Below, piece after piece: positions 32,543-40,281 of a DNA stretch of 64,000 nt (within the stretch, counting starts at the first letter, position 1; the number at the start of each line of letters is the position of its first letter). A program made the position numbers and the translations under genes. A model generated the notes under the pieces. That model did no database searches. It was not told the origin of the DNA and saw only the letters and a program-made list of their open reading frames with translations. Source of the stretch: Nocardia kruczakiae NBRC 101016 (GTDB lineage Bacteria; Actinomycetota; Actinomycetes; Mycobacteriales; Mycobacteriaceae). The stretch spans positions 46,887 to 110,886 of the forward strand of contig NZ_BDBL01000031.1 in NCBI RefSeq assembly GCF_001612965.1. The letters are read 5' to 3'.

Positions 32543-32710
32543 TCACGCGTGCGAGCGCCGGATGCGCAACAGCATCGCGACACCGACACCGGTGCAGACC
32601 GACACCAGTGCCACAGCCAGGCCGAGACCGTAATTACGGTCCAGCACAGTCGAATTCGTCATCGCACTCGCGCGTGCGATGACCGGAACGCTGAGAATCG
32701 CCAGCACCAC
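32543..32710 (-). CDS. Possible small two-helix membrane protein
   Basis: A 55-codon frame starting at GTG 32710 overlaps the 3' end of the DUF2064 gene in another frame. It encodes two hydrophobic segments, VLAILSVPVIARASA and GLGLAVALVSVCTGVGVAML, ending with the basic tail RIRRSHA. The hydrophobicity pattern looks real, while the overlapping tail of the DUF2064 frame looks unnatural. This suggests a separate small gene or a frameshift. No family was recognised. Confidence 0.35.
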   Translation of the reverse strand: MVLAILSVPVIARASAMTNSTVLDRNYGLGLAVALVSVCTGVGVAMLLRIRRSHA

Positions 32711-33377
32711 GGTGGCACTGCGAGAGCGATTCGGCCGCCGCCGCGAAAAGTCCGCGGCACCCCGCGGCCACCTCGGCGATATCGGTGAACAGATCGACAT
32801 CGATGAGTTCGCGCAGCATCGCGACGCGGCAACCATTGCGGGCCAACGCCTCTCGGGTGAGATCACCGGTTCGATCGGTGGACATCGGCACCTCCGCGAG
32901 TACTCGCGCCGCCCGCACATCACACAGTCCCAGTGCCCACCAGCCGCCGTCGGCCGCCGGTCCCAGCACCGCATCCGGGCCCGCCAGCAGCCGCGCCCCG
33001 CACTCGGCCAGCAGCGCCGGCCCGGCCTGCGGCGTGTCCATCCCGATCTGCAGGACGGGCAGCCCGAGGCGAGCCGCGTCCGCGTGTGCATTGGCCAACC
33101 GCACACCGAAACCGTCACCACGCTGCGGGAACACATCGAAATCGGTTAACGCCGAACCGATTTCGCGGGCACGACAAGCCCGCGCCAAGTCGCCGGTCCA
33201 CGCGACCACACCCCGCGCCGCCCCGCTGTCGCGGACCGCGGCCAGCGTGTCCAGAAGCGCGGCGGCGGCCAGATCCGCGGCCTCGGCCGGGGACAACGGC
33301 GGAGTCAGCCGGGTCTTGGCGAATCCGGCGACCGGCGCCTTCGCCACCACCAGCAGTGTCAACGGCAGAACTGTCAT
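32634..33377 (-). CDS. DUF2064 / TIGR04282-type glycosyltransferase-like protein
   Basis: This 247-residue protein has a GT-A-like nucleotidyl-sugar fold: LLVVAKAPVAGFAKTRL at the N-terminus, QIGMDTPQAG and LGPAADGGWWALGL in the middle. Homologues lie next to GT2 genes in mycobacteria (Rv0540 beside Rv0539) and in arsenosugar clusters. The last 35 residues (after GLFAAAAESL) do not look family-like and overlap the possible membrane ORF. The ATG at 33377 overlaps the GT2 stop by four bases, so the two are coupled. Confidence 0.85.
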   Translation of the reverse strand: MTVLPLTLLVVAKAPVAGFAKTRLTPPLSPAEAADLAAAALLDTLAAVRDSGAARGVVAWTGDLARACRAREIGSALTDFDVFPQRGDGFGVRLANAHADAARLGLPVLQIGMDTPQAGPALLAECGARLLAGPDAVLGPAADGGWWALGLCDVRAARVLAEVPMSTDRTGDLTREALARNGCRVAMLRELIDVDLFTDIAEVAAGCRGLFAAAAESLSQCHRGAGDSQRSGHRTRECDDEFDCAGP

Positions 33378-34036
33378 CGCACACTCCAGAAGTCGCGGGC
33401 GGCGCGCACCGTCCCGAGTACCGAACCGGACACCTTCGACACACCGTGCGTGCGCGGGCGGTAGGTGACGTCACGCTCGACGATCCGCCATCCGGCTCGC
33501 GCCGCCCCCGCCAGCAATGCCAGCGGATATCCCGACCGCGGATGCAACGGGCCCAGCGCCACCAACTCCGTGCGGCGAACCACCCGCATCGCGGCCAGAT
33601 CGTGGACCGGCAACGCGTAGCGACGGCGCAGCCACTGCGCCAGGAGCCAATTACCGAGGCGCGCATGCCACGGCCAGGCACCGCGGACCGGGCGGCGGCG
33701 CCCGGCCACCATGGTGACGCCGGGGCCCAGTTCGGCCACCAGCGATGGCAATTCGTCGGGCGCCATCGAACCGTCACCGTCGAGGACGGCCACCAGTTCG
33801 GTGGTCGCGGCCGCGATTCCCGCTTGTACGGCACTGCCGTAGCCGGGTACGGATTCGACGACCACCGTCGCGCCCGCGGCACGCGCCACCGCGGCGGTGT
33901 CGTCGGTCGAGCCGTTGTCCACTACGACCACTCGATATTCCGGGGGAACCGCCGACAGGACGCCGGGTAACGCGCCCGCTTCGTTCCGGCAGGGGATCAC
34001 CACGGTCAGCTCTCTACTGGTTTCGACTGGGGTCAC
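33374..34036 (-). CDS. Family 2 glycosyltransferase (polyprenyl-phosphate sugar synthase-like)
   Basis: This is a GT-A glycosyltransferase of about 220 residues with VVIPCRNEAGALPGVL, VDNGSTDDTA and the DxD-like LDGDGSM motif. The C-terminal RYALPVHDLAAMRVVRRTEL segment matches dolichyl/polyprenyl-phosphate mannose or glucose synthases. It has no membrane tail. The GTG at 34036 was chosen because the in-frame extension to 34186 is Arg/His/Cys-rich and overlaps the divergent gene's promoter. It probably makes a lipid-linked sugar donor used by the membrane protein encoded divergently at 34150. Confidence 0.85.
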   Translation of the reverse strand: MTPVETSRELTVVIPCRNEAGALPGVLSAVPPEYRVVVVDNGSTDDTAAVARAAGATVVVESVPGYGSAVQAGIAAATTELVAVLDGDGSMAPDELPSLVAELGPGVTMVAGRRRPVRGAWPWHARLGNWLLAQWLRRRYALPVHDLAAMRVVRRTELVALGPLHPRSGYPLALLAGAARAGWRIVERDVTYRPRTHGVSKVSGSVLGTVRAARDFWSVR

Positions 34037-34149
34037 AGGGTCGACCGTAAGGCCGATCGACGCGAAAAGGCTGGTGACACAGGTGACGAAAGTATGACGA
34101 CGCGATCGCGGCGGTGCCCGCTGGTGGCGTCGAGACCTACGGTGAACGG

Positions 34150-35556
34150 GTGAGCGATACCCGCAGCAGCACCGCATCGCAGACACGGCGAGTATCGGGA
34201 GTGCGCGCCGACATCCTCTGCGCGGCGGCAGCGGCGATCCTCGTCGCCGCCGCCTTCGTCGTCCCGAGGATCAGTACGCCGCACTATCGTGATTCCCTCT
34301 ACGCCGCCGCGGCGCCCCTCTTCGGATCCTGGCTTCCGCATATCGGATGGGGTACCGGGCCCGCGATCGTGCTCGCCGCCGCCGTGACGCTCTACGGCCC
34401 AGGGCTCGCCGCCGCGCTCCCCTGGCGTCGTCTGCTGCTGGGCACCTGGGTGACCGCGCTCGCGTGGGCGTTCTCCCTCGCCATGATCGACGGGTGGCAG
34501 CGCGGTTTCGCCGGCCGGCTCACCACGATGCACGAATATCTGCACGAGGTCGGCGGAGTGCACGACATTCCGGCGATGCTGCGCGGGTTCTCCGGCCGGA
34601 TCCTGGACTATCAGCCCGACTCGTGGACCACCCACGTGTCCGGCCATCCGCCGGGCGCACTGCTGGTGTTCGTCTGGCTCGACCGGATCGGATTGGGCGG
34701 CGGCGCATGGGCTTCCACGCTGTGCGTTCTGGTCGGGTGCAGCGCGTCGGTGGCCGTGCTGCTGGCGATGCGGGCATTGGGCGCCGAAGACAGGGCTCGC
34801 ACGGCCGCACCGTATCTCGCACTCGCGCCCGCGGCGATCTGGCTGGCCGTCTCGGCGGACGCGTTCTTCGCCGGAGTGGTCGCCTGGGCGGTGGCCGCAC
34901 TCGCGATCGGAGTGGGTGGTCCACGGCCACGCCCGCTGATCCTGTTCAGCTCGGGGTTGCTGTTCGGGTTCGGCATCTATCTCAACTACGGACTGGTCCT
35001 GATGGCCGTCCCGGCCGCCGCGGTGGCGCTGCTGCGCGGTGTGCGAGCGGTGTGGCCCGCGGTGCTCGGGGTGCTGGCGGTGATCGCGGCCTTCACCCTG
35101 TCCGGCTTCTGGTGGTTGGAGGGATATCACCTGGTGGTGCAGCGCTACTACCAGGGCATAGCGACGACGCGACCGGTGTCCTACTGGATCTGGGGCAATC
35201 TGGCGGCTACCGTGTGCGCGGTCGGATTGGCATCCGCGGCGGCGTTGCATCGACTGCCGGGTGCCCTGCAGGTGCCCGCACCGGCGGAGATTCGCGCCGC
35301 TCCGGCAGCGGCGTTCGCGCACTGGCGCACCCGTGCCGATCCGGCGGCGCTGGTGGCCCTGGCGGCGCTGACCGGTTTGCTGCTCGCCGATCTCAGTGGC
35401 CTGAGCAAGGCCGAAACCGAGCGGATCTGGCTGCCGTTCGACATCTGGGTGATCGGCGGCACCGCCCTGTTGCCGGCGCGCACTGCCCGCGCCTGGCTGG
35501 CCGTTCAGGCCATCGGCACGCTGGTGCTGGCCCACTTTGTCCTCACGAATTGGTGA
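34150..35556 (+). CDS. Polytopic membrane protein, GT-C-like
   Basis: This 468-residue protein has about ten hydrophobic segments. The loop motif HVSGHPPGALLVFVWLDRIG sits after the fourth, and the C-terminal region contains SKAETERIWLPF, a pattern also seen in mycobacterial membrane proteins near galE3 (Rv0541c type). GT-C glycosyltransferases use lipid-linked sugars and have this topology, so with the neighbouring GT2 it may add a sugar to a cell-envelope acceptor. The GTG at 34150 (MSDTRSSTAS) was preferred over 34114. Confidence 0.78.
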   Translation: MSDTRSSTASQTRRVSGVRADILCAAAAAILVAAAFVVPRISTPHYRDSLYAAAAPLFGSWLPHIGWGTGPAIVLAAAVTLYGPGLAAALPWRRLLLGTWVTALAWAFSLAMIDGWQRGFAGRLTTMHEYLHEVGGVHDIPAMLRGFSGRILDYQPDSWTTHVSGHPPGALLVFVWLDRIGLGGGAWASTLCVLVGCSASVAVLLAMRALGAEDRARTAAPYLALAPAAIWLAVSADAFFAGVVAWAVAALAIGVGGPRPRPLILFSSGLLFGFGIYLNYGLVLMAVPAAAVALLRGVRAVWPAVLGVLAVIAAFTLSGFWWLEGYHLVVQRYYQGIATTRPVSYWIWGNLAATVCAVGLASAAALHRLPGALQVPAPAEIRAAPAAAFAHWRTRADPAALVALAALTGLLLADLSGLSKAETERIWLPFDIWVIGGTALLPARTARAWLAVQAIGTLVLAHFVLTNW

Positions 35557-35561
35557 CCGCC

Positions 35562-35700
35562 ATGCGCATTCTCGTCGCCGACGACGACCTGTCGTGCGTG
35601 AGGTGGTCCGCCGCGACCTCGAACGCGACTGCATGACGGTCACCGAGTCCGCCGACGGCGTACAAGCCGAACGCGCATGCTGCCGACGCTGCCACACGGT
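35562..35700 (+). pseudogene. Broken response regulator receiver domain
   Basis: The ATG at 35562 begins MRILVADDD, the typical acidic pocket of a receiver domain, but the frame soon closes. The continuation VVREVVRRDLERDCMTVTES followed by ADG is in another frame, and the similarity ends near 35700, before the phosphorylated Asp. So only the first 45 or so residues of a regulator remain, with a frameshift. It directly follows the membrane protein gene. Confidence 0.75.
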
Positions 35701-35747
35701 AACGGCCTCACAACGGCAGGCTTTCGGCTTCCCGATGATCCGACCGG

Positions 35748-36815
35748 TCAGCGGTGCCGCCACTGCGGCGCTCCGACCCCTGCCGCTGCCCGTAAGGGCG
35801 CGGTGGCGAACTCGGTGAGACCCCGCGCGGGGTCGATCGCCGCGGTGAAGCCGAGCAGTTCGCGTGCCCGATCCGGTCCGGCGACGATATGGCGCACATC
35901 GCCCGCACGGAATTCGCCGGTCACCACCGGCTCGGGACCACCGTGGGCGCGAGCGAGGATCGCGGCCACCGCGCCGATGCTGATCGGCCGTCCCGAGGCG
36001 ATGTTCAGCGCCGTGAACCCGTCCAACGGCTGTTCGACGGCTCGCAGGTTGGCGACGGCGATATCCCCGACATGCACGAAATCGCGCATCTGGGCACCGT
36101 CCTCGAAGACACGCGGCGCCGAACCGGCCTCCAGCGCCGACCGGAAGATCGCGGCCACGCCGGAATACGGTGTGTCCTTGGGCATTTCGGGGCCGTAGAC
36201 ATTGTGATAGCGCAGCGCGGTCACCGTCGAACCGGTGGCGGTGGCCCACGCCGCGGCATAGTTCTCCTGAGCGAGTTTGCTGGCGGCGTACAGGCTGCGC
36301 GGGTCCAGTGGTGCATCCTCGGGCACCGGCGCCCACCGCAGTGGTGCGCCGGTATCGGGATGGCGATGATCGAATACACCACGCTCGAGGTCCGCACGCC
36401 GCCGCGGCAACGGCGTGACCGCCACGGAATCGGCTGTGCGATAACACCCTTCGCCGTACACCACCATCGACGACGCCAGCACCAGCCGTCGGCAACCGGC
36501 CCGGGCCATCGCGGCCAGCAGTACCGCGGTCCCCAGATCGTTGTGACTGGCGTAGGCGGGCGCATCCTGCACAGTCACCCCCGCCCCCACCACCGCGGCT
36601 TGATGGCACACCACATCGATACCCGGTAGCAAGCGGTCCAGCGCGTCCTGATCGCGCACGTCGACGCAATGCAGGCCGTCCGGCGGCTGGGCCCGGTCGC
36701 CGTGCGCCGCGGTGAGCATCGCGTCGACCGCCACCACCTCGTGCCCCGCATCGCTGAGCGCCCGCCACACATGAGATCCGATAAACCCGGCCGCGCCGGT
36801 CAGCAGAATCCGCAT
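35748..36815 (-). CDS. NAD-dependent epimerase (GalE3-like)
   Basis: This extended SDR of 355 residues has TGAAGFIGS at residues 6-14, the segment ASSMVVYGEG, YAASK for Tyr/Lys and a family-like YHNVYGPEMPKDTPYSGV. It is most like UDP-glucose 4-epimerase-type or nucleotide-sugar epimerases. In M. tuberculosis galE3 (Rv0536) lies close to the same GT2/DUF2064/membrane genes, so this probably belongs to the same envelope-sugar pathway. It starts at 36815 and is divergent from the carotenoid operon. Confidence 0.87.
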   Translation of the reverse strand: MRILLTGAAGFIGSHVWRALSDAGHEVVAVDAMLTAAHGDRAQPPDGLHCVDVRDQDALDRLLPGIDVVCHQAAVVGAGVTVQDAPAYASHNDLGTAVLLAAMARAGCRRLVLASSMVVYGEGCYRTADSVAVTPLPRRRADLERGVFDHRHPDTGAPLRWAPVPEDAPLDPRSLYAASKLAQENYAAAWATATGSTVTALRYHNVYGPEMPKDTPYSGVAAIFRSALEAGSAPRVFEDGAQMRDFVHVGDIAVANLRAVEQPLDGFTALNIASGRPISIGAVAAILARAHGGPEPVVTGEFRAGDVRHIVAGPDRARELLGFTAAIDPARGLTEFATAPLRAAAGVGAPQWRHR

Positions 36816-36920
36816 ACCGAGATTGTGGCCACCCTTTCGGCATAACGCGGGTCCGCAGCGCCACCGGTAAGCAAACCGTCACATTCGCACCGGCCCCGTC
36901 CGGCGTCAGATAGTTCTCTT

Positions 36921-36941
36921 CGTTGTCGAGCGATGACAACG
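36921..36941. promoter_or_regulatory. 7-bp inverted repeat, possible operator
   Basis: CGTTGTC and GACAACG are separated by GAGCGAT in the galE/carotenoid divergent region. The size fits a dimeric regulator site. Confidence 0.35.
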
Positions 36942-37064
36942 ACCGCCTGAGCGGCACGGTTATGGCGACGACGGTGGTTGGGACGGCCACCAGGGTAGCG
37001 GCCTGTCCGGTGAGACAGGCGACGCCCGAACGGTGCTTTCCGACGGTACCGATCCCGGCGGATG

Positions 37065-37096
37065 TTGCATCGAGTTTGCATCGTTCGACGTATGAT
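37065..37096 (+). promoter_or_regulatory. Candidate promoter with TTGCATCG direct repeats
   Basis: TTGCATCG occurs at 37065-37072 and 37076-37083, followed by TATGAT at 37091-37096. The first copy could serve as a -35 (spacer 20). The 11-base period suggests binding of a regulator to one face of the helix upstream of the carotenoid operon. Confidence 0.3.
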
Positions 37097-37292
37097 CGGG
37101 TCGGGTCGGGCGAGAAAGTCCGATTCGGATGTCTCGGTCTCGGAAGTCCCCGGCCGATTTGATCGACGCGGCGCTCATTGCGTGATCCGTCCGTTGCCAT
37201 GCTGGTCTGCTTGCGGGCGGTGAATGGTGGTCCAGCACTTCCGGACATGTTCGAACCGATGGCGGCGGCAGATCGTGGAAGGGAAATCCCGC

Positions 37293-38618
37293 GTGGCCCG
37301 GTACCTTGTTGCGGCTACCCCGATTCCGGGGCATGTGGCGCCGATGCTGGCCGTCGCCGCCGATCTGCGGCGCCGCGGCCATCAGGTGCGCGTGCTCAGC
37401 GGCGCGGCCTTCGCCACCGCGGCACAGTCATCGGATGTGCCCTTTGTGCCGTTACCCGCAGATGCGCAGGTCGTACGCGTCCCGGAGTCGTCTGCTGGAA
37501 TGCCGGGGCTGGCGCGGCGTTGGCGAACCGGCCGGGCGGAGATGCGTTCCGGCTTTCTGGCGCCGCTCGCTGGTCAATATCGCGCACTCACCGCCGAACT
37601 GGCGCGGTCGCACGCCGATGTGGTCTTGGTCGATGTCATGTTCACCGGGGCCATCCCGCTGCTGCTCGCCGAGCGGCGGCGGCCGCCGGTTGTAGTGTGC
37701 GGGGTGGTCCCGGTGATGCTGAGCAGCGCCGACAGCGCACCGTTCGGTATCGGATGGCACCCGAAGGCAGGCCGCGACTACACGATGATGAACCGGGTCG
37801 TCCACACAGTCCTGTTTCGTCGCGATCAGTCGGCATTCAACGCAATTTTGCGGGAGCTGGGAGTGGGGCCGTCGCCGATATATCCGCTGGACTGGCCGGT
37901 ACTGGCCGAGCGAATGCTCCAATTCACCGTGCCGGAGTTCGAATATCCCCGCCGCGACCTGCCGTCCTCGGTGGTATTCACCGGCCCCGTTCCGGCGTCA
38001 CCATCGGAAGTGACGTTGCCCGAGTGGTGGGATGAAGCACTGCGCGGCGGGCGCAAGGTCGTGCTCGTGACGCAGGGGACGTGGAACAACAGCGATCTCG
38101 GGCAGCTGATCCAGCCGACCTTGTCCGCATTGGCGGGGCGCACCGACGTCGTGGTTGTCGCCTGCACGGGAGGCGCGCCGACGCGGATTCGGCCCGCCGC
38201 TCCGCATACGTACGTGGCCGACTTCCTGCCGTATGCGCAGCTGCTGCCGCGTGTCGCGGTCATGATCACCAACGGCGGGTACGGCGGCGTCCAGCAGGCG
38301 CTGAGCCACGGCGTGCCGCTGATCGTCGCGGGCGACGCGGCCGACAAACCCGAGGTCGCGGCGCGGGTGGCATATACCGGTGCGGGCATCGATCTCGGCA
38401 CCGGCCATCCGAGGCCCGCTGCTCTGGCCGAGGCCGTGAACCGGGTCCTTTCGACGCCCCGATTTCGTCGTGCGGCGGGCCGATTGGCGCGTGCGATGGC
38501 GCGCACGACTCCCTTCGACACGATCGACGAGCAACTCGCTGCGGTAGCCGGCAACCGGACTGCCTCGCGTCCACCCCTTCCGCCGGCGAATTTCTCGACC
38601 GATCGGCGCACGTCATGA
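37293..38618 (+). CDS. UGT/MGT-type glycosyltransferase, carotenoid operon
   Basis: This is a GT1-fold glycosyltransferase of about 441 residues. The N-terminal acceptor loop is ATPIPGHVAPMLAVAADLRR, and the C-terminal donor site has VADFLPYAQLLPR and the NGGYGGVQQALSHGVPLI segment with AGDAADKPEVAARV. It resembles macrolide, sterol or carotenoid glycosyltransferases. The GTG at 37293 follows GGAAGGG and starts MARYLVAATP. Its stop overlaps the crtB start, so it probably glycosylates a hydroxylated carotenoid; this is inferred from position. Confidence 0.85.
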   Translation: MARYLVAATPIPGHVAPMLAVAADLRRRGHQVRVLSGAAFATAAQSSDVPFVPLPADAQVVRVPESSAGMPGLARRWRTGRAEMRSGFLAPLAGQYRALTAELARSHADVVLVDVMFTGAIPLLLAERRRPPVVVCGVVPVMLSSADSAPFGIGWHPKAGRDYTMMNRVVHTVLFRRDQSAFNAILRELGVGPSPIYPLDWPVLAERMLQFTVPEFEYPRRDLPSSVVFTGPVPASPSEVTLPEWWDEALRGGRKVVLVTQGTWNNSDLGQLIQPTLSALAGRTDVVVVACTGGAPTRIRPAAPHTYVADFLPYAQLLPRVAVMITNGGYGGVQQALSHGVPLIVAGDAADKPEVAARVAYTGAGIDLGTGHPRPAALAEAVNRVLSTPRFRRAAGRLARAMARTTPFDTIDEQLAAVAGNRTASRPPLPPANFSTDRRTS

Positions 38619-39607
38619 CACGCGCGGAACTCGACGCGGCCGGCATCTTCGACCCAGGGCTGCGGCAATCGTATGGACTGTGCCGGAAAATCAACGCTCG
38701 CCACGGGAAGACGTTCTTCCTCGCCACCCGGCTGCTGGCCCCCGACCAACGCCCTGCCGTCCATGCGCTCTACGGTTTCGCCCGCCGCGCCGACGACATC
38801 GTCGACGAGATCGACCCACGGCGCACTGCCGACCAGCGTAGAATCGAATTGAACACGCTGGCAACGCAATTCGCCGAGATCGCGATGTCCGGTGACCCAG
38901 TCCTCGCCGCGGTGCGACACACCGCCGAAAGCTATCGGATACCGGCCGACCTGTTCCATGCCTTTCTGGCTTCCATGCGCATGGATCTGTTCGTCACCGA
39001 CTACCCGGACCGGGCCGCTCTCGACCGTTACGTGTACGGGTCGGCCGAGGTCATCGGATTACAGCTACTGCCGGTGCTGGGCACTGTCGAATCGGAAACG
39101 GCCGCAGCCCCCTACGCCGCGGCGCTCGGAAAAGCCTTTCAGCTCACCAATTTCCTGCGCGATATCGACGAAGATCTCGCGCGTAACCGCGTCTATCTAC
39201 CGGCCGACGAATTGGCCGCTCACGGCGTCGACCGCGAATTACTGGACTGGTGTCGCCGTCGGAGGCGAATCGAGCCACGAGTACGACAGGCCCTGATCGC
39301 CCAGCACGAGATCACCCGTGAGATATATGAATACGCGCGCGGCGGAATCGAGCTCCTGGCCCCGCGATCGCGCCCGTGTGTTGCCACGGCGCTGACGCTG
39401 TATTCGGAAATCCTCGATCGGATCGCCGCGGCCGATTTCGAGGTTTTCGGTCGTCGGGCCGCCGTCACGACCGCCCGGAAGGCGCGCGTCGGCGGTGCGG
39501 GCATGGTGCGGGCTTGGCTGGCCCGCCGATCGTCACCTCCCGGACCGCGGTGGGCGGAAGCCTCGCGCCGAGCCTCCACCACCCTCGAATCACCCGGCCG
39601 GGAGTGA
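38615..39607 (+). CDS. crtB: Phytoene synthase CrtB
   Basis: This 330-residue enzyme condenses two geranylgeranyl diphosphates to phytoene. Both Asp-rich motifs are present: DDIVDE at residues 60-65 and NFLRDIDEDLARNRVYLP near residue 178. The ATG at 38615 overlaps the glycosyltransferase stop (ATGA). CrtE (GGPP synthase) and CrtI (phytoene desaturase) are not in the window, so those steps must be encoded elsewhere. Confidence 0.93.
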   Translation: MTRAELDAAGIFDPGLRQSYGLCRKINARHGKTFFLATRLLAPDQRPAVHALYGFARRADDIVDEIDPRRTADQRRIELNTLATQFAEIAMSGDPVLAAVRHTAESYRIPADLFHAFLASMRMDLFVTDYPDRAALDRYVYGSAEVIGLQLLPVLGTVESETAAAPYAAALGKAFQLTNFLRDIDEDLARNRVYLPADELAAHGVDRELLDWCRRRRRIEPRVRQALIAQHEITREIYEYARGGIELLAPRSRPCVATALTLYSEILDRIAAADFEVFGRRAAVTTARKARVGGAGMVRAWLARRSSPPGPRWAEASRRASTTLESPGRE

Positions 39608-39616
39608 GGAACCGGC

Positions 39617-39958
39617 ATGGATCGATGGCAATATTTTCTGGTGCTCGCCGCCTGCCTGATCACCACGGCGCCACTGGAATTCGTCGGCTCCGGCGTATAT
39701 CGCAGACCCCGCCGGCTTGCCCTGGCTCTGACACCGGCTCTGGCATTCGTCGTCTGGGATCTCATTGCGATCGCCGCCGGAGTCTGGGACTTCTCCGCCC
39801 GCTACCTCGTCGGGGTTCGGCTGCCCGGCGCGATCCCGCTCGAGGAACTGCTGTTTTTCATCGTCATCCCCCTGTGCGGTCTGCTGACCTTCTCCGCGGT
39901 CGAAAGGCTGCTGGCCATTCGGCCGCGCGGCCGTGCCGGAAAGGAAGTGAAGAAATGA
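39617..39958 (+). CDS. crtYc: Lycopene cyclase subunit CrtYc
   Basis: This 113-residue membrane protein has three helices and the conserved IPLEELLFFIVIPLCGL segment (PxEE motif) of heterodimeric actinobacterial/fungal-type lycopene cyclases. It works with CrtYd, encoded with a four-base overlap. GAGGAA precedes the ATG at 39617. Confidence 0.88.
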   Translation: MDRWQYFLVLAACLITTAPLEFVGSGVYRRPRRLALALTPALAFVVWDLIAIAAGVWDFSARYLVGVRLPGAIPLEELLFFIVIPLCGLLTFSAVERLLAIRPRGRAGKEVKK

Positions 39959-40281
39959 GCCTGCACGGAATCGGATACACCCTGCCAGCCGTGGGCGCGC
40001 TGGTGGCGGTGTGCGCGGCGGAATATGTGTGGCTGCGAACCGGACTGTTTCGCCGGCCGGCGTATTGGTTGACCATGATCATCGTGCTCGTTGTCCAGAT
40101 CCCGGTGGACGGCTGGCTGACCAAGCTGGACGCGCCGATCGTTCGTTACGACACCGATCAGATCCTCGGTCTGCGATTTCCCTGGGATATCCCGGTCGAG
40201 GATTTCCTGTTCGGTTTCGCGTTGGTGACATCGGTTCTGCTGGCCTGGGAACGAGCTCGGCGACAGGAGCCCGCACGATGA
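39955..40281 (+). CDS. crtYd: Lycopene cyclase subunit CrtYd
   Basis: This 108-residue membrane protein is the second half of the heterodimeric lycopene cyclase, with FPWDIPVEDFLFGFALVTSV carrying the P-x-E-(E/D) motif. The ATG overlaps the crtYc stop, and its own stop overlaps the crtU start. Together the two subunits cyclise the lycopene ends to beta-ionone rings (sometimes epsilon rings). Confidence 0.87.
   Translation: MSLHGIGYTLPAVGALVAVCAAEYVWLRTGLFRRPAYWLTMIIVLVVQIPVDGWLTKLDAPIVRYDTDQILGLRFPWDIPVEDFLFGFALVTSVLLAWERARRQEPAR

Larger units (their letters stand above)
36816..37292. other. Divergent intergenic region before the carotenoid operon
   Basis: The 477 bases hold no supported gene. 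They contain a 7-7-7 inverted repeat CGTTGTC/GACAACG at 36921-36941 and two direct copies of TTGCATCG at 37065 and 37076, one helical turn apart. A TATGAT box follows at 37091-37096. These are candidate regulatory sites for the carotenoid genes. Confidence 0.4.

Noticed and set aside
34033..37248. A 1071-codon minus-strand frame across the membrane protein and galE region
   Set aside because: It is antisense to the membrane protein and out of frame with galE, with low-complexity Arg/Gly/Ala composition.
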